The notes beneath the pieces are model-generated. The model ran no database searches and was not told the DNA's origin. It saw only the letters and a program-made list of their open reading frames with translations. From positions 1 to 64,000 of the forward strand of contig NC_013422.1 of the NCBI RefSeq assembly GCF_000024765.1: a stretch of DNA of 64,000 nt, in the 5' to 3' direction. Below, piece after piece: positions 58,721-64,000 of the stretch. The translations under genes were made by a program, and so were the position numbers. Position 1 is the first letter of the stretch, and every line of letters begins with the position of its first letter. The stretch comes from Halothiobacillus neapolitanus c2. GTDB lineage: Bacteria; Pseudomonadota; Gammaproteobacteria; Halothiobacillales; Halothiobacillaceae.

Positions 58721-58845
58721 CTTTGAGTTCCGTGGCTTCAAAGGCCGTGACTTTATTGGATGGGGGAATGCAAGCGCTTGTGTAAAATACGGCCCACTAC
58801 ATTTTCATCAATCAGCGAATCAGCTGAAATTCAGGACCCCGCCCC

Positions 58846-60408
58846 ATGAAAAATAACCGCACCACTCCTCGCCGCGCCTTGTTGAGCGTGTCGGACAAAA
58901 CCGGCCTGTTGGCATTCGCCCAGAGCTTGAATCGGCACGGCGTGGCGCTGATTTCCACTGGCGGCACGGCCAGTATGCTGCGTGATGCGGGCCTGCCCGT
59001 GACCGAAGTGGCCGATGTGACCGGTTTCCCCGAAATGATGGCCGGACGGGTCAAGACACTGAACCCGAAGATTCATGGTGGCATTCTGGCCCGACGCGGT
59101 GTGGACGAGGACGTGATGGCTGAGCACGGCATCGAGCCGATCGACATCGTGGTCGTGAATCTCTACCCGTTTGCCGAAACCGTCGCCAAGCCGAACTGCC
59201 AGTTTGACGATGCGGTCGAAAACATCGATATCGGTGGCCCGGCCATGGTGCGTGCGGCGGCGAAAAATCATCAAGATGTCGCGATTATCGTCGATCCGTC
59301 CGATTACGGTCGTGTGTTGAGCGAAGTAGAAGCGGGCGGCATTGAAGCGCAGACCCGTTTCGAGCTGGCCGTGCGTGCTTTCGAACACACCGCGCATTAC
59401 GACGGCATGATCGCCGATTATTTTGGCAAGATGGTCAGCGGCAATGCCTTCGCGCCGACCTTCAACCTGCAATTGAAAAAAGCGCAGGATTTGCGCTACG
59501 GCGAGAACCCGCATCAGGAAGCCGCGTTTTACGTGGAACATACCCCGCCGGTCGGCAGCATCGCCGCCGCGCACATGATTCAGGGCAAGGCATTGTCGTA
59601 CAACAATATTGCCGACTCCGACGCGGCGCTTGAATGCGTGAAGCAGTTTGCCGAACCGGCCTGTGTGATCGTCAAGCATGCCAACCCCTGCGGCGTGGCC
59701 GTGGCGGAAGACCTGACCGTGGCGTACGACCGTGCCTATGCGACCGACCCGACCTCCGCCTTCGGCGGCATTATTGCCTTCAACCGCCCATTGGACGGTC
59801 ACACCGCGCGCACCATCGTCGAGCGGCAGTTCGTCGAAGTGGTCATCGCGCCGGAAATTTCACCCGAAGCACGCATCGAGTTCGAAGCCAAACCGAACGT
59901 GCGCGTGTTGACTGTCGGTCAATGGCCAGCGGTGAGTCCGGCCCGGTTGGACTTCAAGCGTGTGCATGGCGGCCTGCTGGTGCAGGATGACGACGCGGCG
60001 CGCATCACGGCGCGGGATCTGACGGTTGTCTCGGAGCGCCAGCCGACCCCTGAGGAGTTGCGTGATCTGCTCTTTGCCTGGCAGGTGGCCAAGTTCGTGA
60101 AATCCAACGCCATCATTTACGCCAGTGGCGAGCAGACGATCGGCGTAGGTGCCGGTCAGATGAGCCGCGTTTATTCAGCGCGTATCGCGGCAATCAAGGC
60201 CGAAGACGCCTGCCTGCCGGTCGCCGGTTCCGTGATGGCTTCCGATGCCTTCTTCCCGTTCCGTGACGGGATTGATGCGGCGGCGGCCGTTGGCATCCGT
60301 GCGGTTATTCAACCCGGCGGATCGATGCGCGATCAGGAAGTGATCGATGCGGCCAACGAACACGGTATTGCCATGGTCTTTACCGGCATACGCCATTTCC
60401 GTCACTGA
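58846..60408 (+). CDS. purH: Bifunctional AICAR transformylase/IMP cyclohydrolase
   Basis: Does the last two steps of IMP synthesis. The 520-residue protein has the N-terminal MGS-like cyclohydrolase domain ([40 protein letters not shown]) and the C-terminal formyltransferase domain with [22 protein letters not shown] (catalytic Lys-His) and [11 protein letters not shown]. It ends [10 protein letters not shown], the usual C-terminus. It is 125 bp downstream of the dehydrogenase. A dinucleotide-rich AT segment before it may hold a promoter. Confidence 0.97.
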   Translation: MKNNRTTPRRALLSVSDKTGLLAFAQSLNRHGVALISTGGTASMLRDAGLPVTEVADVTGFPEMMAGRVKTLNPKIHGGILARRGVDEDVMAEHGIEPIDIVVVNLYPFAETVAKPNCQFDDAVENIDIGGPAMVRAAAKNHQDVAIIVDPSDYGRVLSEVEAGGIEAQTRFELAVRAFEHTAHYDGMIADYFGKMVSGNAFAPTFNLQLKKAQDLRYGENPHQEAAFYVEHTPPVGSIAAAHMIQGKALSYNNIADSDAALECVKQFAEPACVIVKHANPCGVAVAEDLTVAYDRAYATDPTSAFGGIIAFNRPLDGHTARTIVERQFVEVVIAPEISPEARIEFEAKPNVRVLTVGQWPAVSPARLDFKRVHGGLLVQDDDAARITARDLTVVSERQPTPEELRDLLFAWQVAKFVKSNAIIYASGEQTIGVGAGQMSRVYSARIAAIKAEDACLPVAGSVMASDAFFPFRDGIDAAAAVGIRAVIQPGGSMRDQEVIDAANEHGIAMVFTGIRHFRH

Positions 60409-60465
60409 CCGCCGTATGAGTCCGATTCGCATCGCTTTTAGTCGCCAAAAGGACCGGGATAATTT

Positions 60466-62061
60466 ATGAGTTCATTCTTCGCGCAATTGCCCAATTTGCC
60501 GCCAGTTTGGGCCTGGGCGGGGCTGGCTTCGACGGCATTGCTTTTGGTCGCATTGCTTTTTGTTTGGCTGGTCTTGGCGCAGCGGGCCAGGCAGAATCGC
60601 CAATCGGCCGCGGAGGAAATCGAACGCCTGAACGTGGCTTTGGCCGAGTCCCGGCACGAGGTCACCGAACAGGAACTGGCGGCTCGGCAAGCACAGCGTG
60701 ACCTGACGGCGGCCTCGACCGAACTGGCACGTACTCAGGCAACATTGAGTGCGCTCAGTGATCAATTGTCCCGCATGCAGGCCGAGCGGATGAGCGAACG
60801 CCAGCAATCCGAGCAACGAATCGATGTGCTGTCGCGACAGGTGCAAACCCAGGCTGCCGAGCAGGCCGAGTTGCAGGAGCGTTTGGCTCAGGAGCGCCGT
60901 GCCGCCGCCGAAAAACTGGCTTTGATCGATCAGGCTCAAGTGCAATTGCAGCAGGCTTTTCAGGCGCTTTCCGCCGATGCGCTGCGCGCCAATAATGAAT
61001 CCTTCCTGAAACTGGCCGAGGAGAATCTCGCTCGTTTTCAGGCAGGTGCCGCGCAAGATCTGAACAAACGACAGGAAGCCATCGTTCAGATGACCCAGCC
61101 CATCCGTGAGCGTCTGGAGCAGTTTGACGTAAAGCTCAATTCGCTGGAACAGGCACGTACCAATGCCTATGGCGCGATGAACCAGCAGATCAACGATTTA
61201 CTGCAAATCCACCTGCCCAAGTTGCATCGCGAAACGGCCGATCTCGTCCGAGCCTTGCGTCAACCGCAGACACGCGGGCGCTGGGGCGAGGTGCAACTCA
61301 AGCGGGTGGTCGAGTTGGCCGGCATGCTGGAACACTGCGATTTCGAGGAACAGGTCAGTCAGTCCGATACGGGCGGCCGTTTACGGCCAGACATGATCGT
61401 GCACCTGCCGGGCGGACGTCAGGTCGTTGTGGATGCAAAGGCTCCGCTTAATGCCTATTTGCAGGCGATGGAAGCCCCTTCGGACGAGGCGCGTGCCGCA
61501 GCGTTACAGGACCACGCCCGTCAGGTACGCACCCACATCAGTCAGTTGAGCAAAAAGGAATACTTCGATCAGTTCAGCCCTACGCCGGAGTTTGTGGTGC
61601 TGTTTGTGCCGGGCGAGGTGTTTTTCTCCGCCGCCCTGATGCAGGACCCGACGCTGATAGAGTTCGGCGCGGAGAAACGGGTGATTCCCGCGAGTCCGAC
61701 CACGCTGATTGCTTTGCTCAAGGCCGTTTCCTACGGTTGGCGGCAGGAAGCCTTGGCGAAAAACGCACAGGAAATGGCTGAACTGGGGCGCGATCTATAC
61801 GAGCGCATGGGCACACTGGCCCAGCATTGGCAGAAAGTGGGGAAACATCTGGATCAGGCCGTGGGCGCGTTCAATCAGTCGGTGGGTTCGCTCGAGGGGC
61901 GGGTGTTGCCCACGGCGCGCAAATTCCGAGAACTCGGTGCCGTACGTAGCGATAAGGAAGATCTGCCGAGTCTGACCCCGTTGACGACGGAAACCCGGCC
62001 GCTTACGGCCCAGGAGTTGACCGGACCGGACTCAGCGGCTGCCATCACGCAAAAGGATTGA
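60466..62061 (+). CDS. rmuC: DNA recombination protein RmuC
   Basis: RmuC limits recombination at inverted repeats and may be a nuclease. The 531-residue protein has one N-terminal membrane anchor (about 16-38), a long coiled-coil region (about 40-175) and the RmuC core with LRQPQTRGRWGEVQL, CDFEEQVSQSDTGGRLRPDM and the nuclease-like VVDAKAPLNAYL. Its last 17 bp overlap a small minus-strand gene. Purines precede the ATG but the ribosome site is weak. Its known role in inverted-repeat stability is notable in a repeat-rich genome. Confidence 0.94.
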   Translation: MSSFFAQLPNLPPVWAWAGLASTALLLVALLFVWLVLAQRARQNRQSAAEEIERLNVALAESRHEVTEQELAARQAQRDLTAASTELARTQATLSALSDQLSRMQAERMSERQQSEQRIDVLSRQVQTQAAEQAELQERLAQERRAAAEKLALIDQAQVQLQQAFQALSADALRANNESFLKLAEENLARFQAGAAQDLNKRQEAIVQMTQPIRERLEQFDVKLNSLEQARTNAYGAMNQQINDLLQIHLPKLHRETADLVRALRQPQTRGRWGEVQLKRVVELAGMLEHCDFEEQVSQSDTGGRLRPDMIVHLPGGRQVVVDAKAPLNAYLQAMEAPSDEARAAALQDHARQVRTHISQLSKKEYFDQFSPTPEFVVLFVPGEVFFSAALMQDPTLIEFGAEKRVIPASPTTLIALLKAVSYGWRQEALAKNAQEMAELGRDLYERMGTLAQHWQKVGKHLDQAVGAFNQSVGSLEGRVLPTARKFRELGAVRSDKEDLPSLTPLTTETRPLTAQELTGPDSAAAITQKD

Positions 62062-62242
62062 ACACCTCGTCCTTCTGTTTGCGGTGCCGCTTGAGTTCAA
62101 AAGAGAGCACTTGCACGATCTCTTCTTCATCCAGTGGTTTGGCGGGTTTTGAACTCCGCTCGCTCAATTCGGCAGCAATCGCCTGAATCAGATGTTCGAG
62201 CTCTTGGGTGGACAGGGCATTCAGTTCGGTGTTCAGGTTCAT
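62045..62242 (-). CDS. Small hypothetical protein
   Basis: A 65-residue charged protein (NTELNALSTQELEHLIQAIAAEL start, FELKRHRKQKDEVFNPFA end), predicted to be mostly helical. I do not recognise a family. ATG at 62242 is used; a TTG two codons upstream is possible. It lies 5 bp downstream of the phosphatase gene on the same strand, so it may be co-translated with it, and it overlaps the 3' end of rmuC by 17 bp. Confidence 0.6.
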   Translation of the reverse strand: MNLNTELNALSTQELEHLIQAIAAELSERSSKPAKPLDEEEIVQVLSFELKRHRKQKDEVFNPFA

Positions 62243-62253
62243 TTTCAATGCGG

Positions 62254-63108
62254 TTAGCTCATCAAAACAGAATGGAAACGGGGTTGAGGCGTCAGATTGA
62301 ATCGCTCCGTGCGAATGCGCAGGTCTCTAAAGTGCGTGGTGACGGTTAATTGCGGGCCAAGTTCGGCAATAGACAACCCATGCGCCGATTGGCTCTCGTC
62401 GGCACCGGTGTCGATCCATAGCCGGTTGCCAGCACGCCTAGGTATATTCGAGACACTATGGCCCTGAATAACCCAGGCGATACCACTGATGTGGCGATCA
62501 TTCTGTTCACCGTTCCTGAGCGATTGAAACTGAGCGTTACCCCAGAGCAGCGATTCAATACTCGGCTCATCGCGCGGTTGATCCCAGAATTTTACTTTTT
62601 TGATTCGCTCAAGCCGTGTGACGCTGCGGCTCCAATCCCAGTCGGGCAGTTCGGCGTGGATGACGCCAACGGCCTCGGGGCCATTGCCGACCTGTATCAT
62701 GAGTGGCATTTGGGTGATCAAATTCATGATCTCGGTAATCAGATCGGCCCATTTGTCCTCATTGAGCGCGTCGTAGGCATCCAGTAGCCACTGCGCGCCG
62801 ATGGAGACCATTTTCTGCCGCTCGTCCGCGGTGAGCTGCCTGCGCGTGAGTGCCTGACGATACTGACTGATCATGCGCTCATGGTTGCCCGCCACAGAAA
62901 AGAACCAGGGCTCCGACAGCAGTCGCAATGTATTGAGAGAATCGGTTCCGCGATTAATTAAATCGCCCACCGCGATCAGTCGATCGGACTCCGGCTTGAA
63001 TTGATGATAATCCAGTACCTTTTCCAGCCGCGACAAGTGGCCATGAATATCACCAACCACAAAATCTCGTCCATTCGGATTAACGAGGAGCTGTTTAAAT
63101 AAAGTCAT
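62254..63108 (-). CDS. PP1/PP2A-like serine/threonine protein phosphatase
   Basis: A 284-residue metallophosphatase of the bacterial PrpA/lambda-phosphatase group, which removes phosphate from Ser/Thr or His-phosphoproteins. Motifs: VVGDIHGHLSRLEKVL (Asp/His), AVGDLINRGTDSLNTL (Asp), VAGNHERM (Asn/His) and later WVIQGHSVS (His). Metal ligands appear complete. No transmembrane segment is seen. The small gene at 62045 lies directly downstream. Confidence 0.9.
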   Translation of the reverse strand: MTLFKQLLVNPNGRDFVVGDIHGHLSRLEKVLDYHQFKPESDRLIAVGDLINRGTDSLNTLRLLSEPWFFSVAGNHERMISQYRQALTRRQLTADERQKMVSIGAQWLLDAYDALNEDKWADLITEIMNLITQMPLMIQVGNGPEAVGVIHAELPDWDWSRSVTRLERIKKVKFWDQPRDEPSIESLLWGNAQFQSLRNGEQNDRHISGIAWVIQGHSVSNIPRRAGNRLWIDTGADESQSAHGLSIAELGPQLTVTTHFRDLRIRTERFNLTPQPRFHSVLMS

Positions 63109-63521
63109 TAATAAGAATCAATCGATTGATTATCGCTCAGTCACGAAAAGGGTTGCGCAGGGAAGGTTTGGCAACGTTCCGCAGCATTCCTTTCCGTTAA
63201 GTTGGAAAGGAATAAAATCATGGAAGAGCAACGGTAATCCGAGCCACGATAAATTGTGGCCAGCATGAAAAATCAGAATTCGTTTGAGTATGGCCGCTAT
63301 GTGGCGGCTCGTCAATAGCAAAATATGCGGGATGGTTTGCTGTTAATTGTTGTGGCTTCAACGGCGTGGACAAGCTCTATACTGGGCACCGTCTCATGAA
63401 ATAACCATGGCGAATGCCGCCAAAAAGAGTGGCAAGCTCATGGTTGACGACCCCATTCTGGGCGATGGCCTATCCGCCAGAAAATAAATGAGACAAACCA
63501 CCTAATCAGAAGGAAACTCAA
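63109..63521. other. Intergenic region with a perfect hairpin
   Basis: Between the divergent phosphatase and DsrE-like genes, ATTCCTTTCC (63186-63195) and GGAAAGGAAT (63204-63213) form a perfect 10-bp stem with an 8-nt loop. No T-run follows on either strand, so it is not an ordinary terminator. No open frame here has a ribosome site or a family match. GGAAAC before 63522 is the ribosome site of the next gene. Confidence 0.45.
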
Positions 63522-63998
63522 ATGAAAAAAATCCGATTGCTTCAGTCCGCGTTTGTTTTGTTCATGCTGGGCCTGTTGAGCGCACTACCGGTGCAGGCAC
63601 AGACCGTTGATGCTAAGGCGATTGATGCCTTGGGCGGTAATTCACTTGCCAATCATCATATTGTCCTTCAGGAAACCGATAGTGACTTGCAACGTCAAAC
63701 CTTGGTGCTGAATGTCGCAAGCAACCTGATTAATGCCTACGGGGACAATGCCGACATTGAGATTGTTGGCTTCGGCCCCGGTATTTCTCTACTTTTCGCC
63801 AACAATGAACATGCCAAGCGTATTGAATCTCTGGCGCAACAGGGTGTGCGGTTTTCGGCTTGTATGAACTCACTGGCAAAAGCGACCGAACGGCTGGGAT
63901 ACGAGCCAAAACTGAACCCGGTTGCCAAAAAAGTACCCGCTGGTATCGTGCGGATCATCGATTTGGTGGATGCTGGGTACATACTTGTGCGGCCTTAA
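63522..63998 (+). CDS. Periplasmic DsrE-family protein
   Basis: A 158-residue exported protein with a signal peptide (about 1-26, VQAQ end) and a DsrE/DsrF-like fold: VLQETDSDLQRQTLVLNVASNL, IEIVGFGPGISLLFANN, VRFSACMNSLAKA and VRIIDLVDAGYILVRP. The single cysteine in SACMNS is at the position used for sulfur transfer in DsrE-like proteins. Such proteins occur in sulfur oxidisers and other bacteria, so a sulfur role is plausible but unproved. GGAAACTCAA lies before the ATG. Confidence 0.88.
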   Translation: MKKIRLLQSAFVLFMLGLLSALPVQAQTVDAKAIDALGGNSLANHHIVLQETDSDLQRQTLVLNVASNLINAYGDNADIEIVGFGPGISLLFANNEHAKRIESLAQQGVRFSACMNSLAKATERLGYEPKLNPVAKKVPAGIVRIIDLVDAGYILVRP

Positions 63999-64000
63999 CA

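Noticed and set aside
63130-63321. 63-codon minus-strand frame before the DsrE-like gene
   Set aside because: No ribosome site or recognisable family; it spans the perfect hairpin and is probably chance.

Overview
The window looks like the start of a gammaproteobacterial chromosome. It opens with dnaA-dnaN-recF-gyrB and carries proteobacterial single-copy genes (spoT, rpoZ, gmk, uvrA, ssb, hemH, trxB, purH, dgt, rmuC). A periplasmic DsrE-family protein, moderate GC and a sigma-54 pilA promoter would suit a sulfur-oxidising genus such as Halothiobacillus, but that genus is an inference from gene content, not a match I could run. No tRNA, rRNA or CRISPR array was seen.

Layout. 1-6.5 kb: replication-initiation operon ending in a clear terminator. 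6.6-8.2 kb: lemA plus a GIDE-type membrane protein with an EF-hand. 8.7-13.7 kb: exonuclease III, then an ABC permease/ATPase pair divergent from a TesA-like SGNH hydrolase (the E. coli ybbAP-tesA arrangement). 13.7-16.2 kb: an array of about 170-bp units built from CCCCTTT...AAAGGGG hairpins. One unit carries a DUF559 nuclease gene and another is interrupted by an IS110-family element. 16.6-26.1 kb: type IV pilus block, with pilA on the minus strand and fimT-pilV-pilW-pilX-pilY1-pilE plus a second fimT on the plus strand. 26.1-26.9 kb: a second DUF559 gene in the same hairpin repeats. 26.9-33.3 kb: uvrA/ssb, ggt, rlmJ. 33.7-39.5 kb: phosphodiesterase, a PfkB-Rieske fusion, a GGDEF-EAL protein, a BolA-like protein and an HDOD protein. 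39.6-43.4 kb: the operon dedA-gmk-rpoZ-spoT. 43.5-48.0 kb: glycine-zipper lipoprotein, TerC, a second exonuclease III, DegP-type protease and a MITE. 48.2-64 kb: PhoD, HAD, CinA-like, HemH, TrxB, a membrane-protein pair, YfbR, Dgt, a dehydrogenase, PurH, RmuC, a protein phosphatase and a DsrE-like protein.

Two repeat families punctuate the intergenic space. Family A is a roughly 108-bp unit of two inverted hairpins whose core matches the neisserial dRS3 pattern ATTCCC-N8-GGGAAT (six copies, REPIN-like). One copy sits in frame inside the leader of tesA. Family B is the C-rich hairpin family at 8.2, 9.5, 13.7-16.2, 17.6, 19.9-20.1, 26.1 and 26.7 kb.

The most interesting signals are these. (1) Two DUF559 nuclease genes are each bracketed by family-B hairpins, like a RAYT/REP pair built on a different nuclease. 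(2) The IS110 element has a recognisable bridge-RNA region whose guides fit both its own ends and the family-B hairpin it sits in. (3) A ketohexokinase-like PfkB protein is fused to a Rieske domain. (4) A membrane-protein pair resembles the membrane parts of transhydrogenase without its nucleotide-binding domains.
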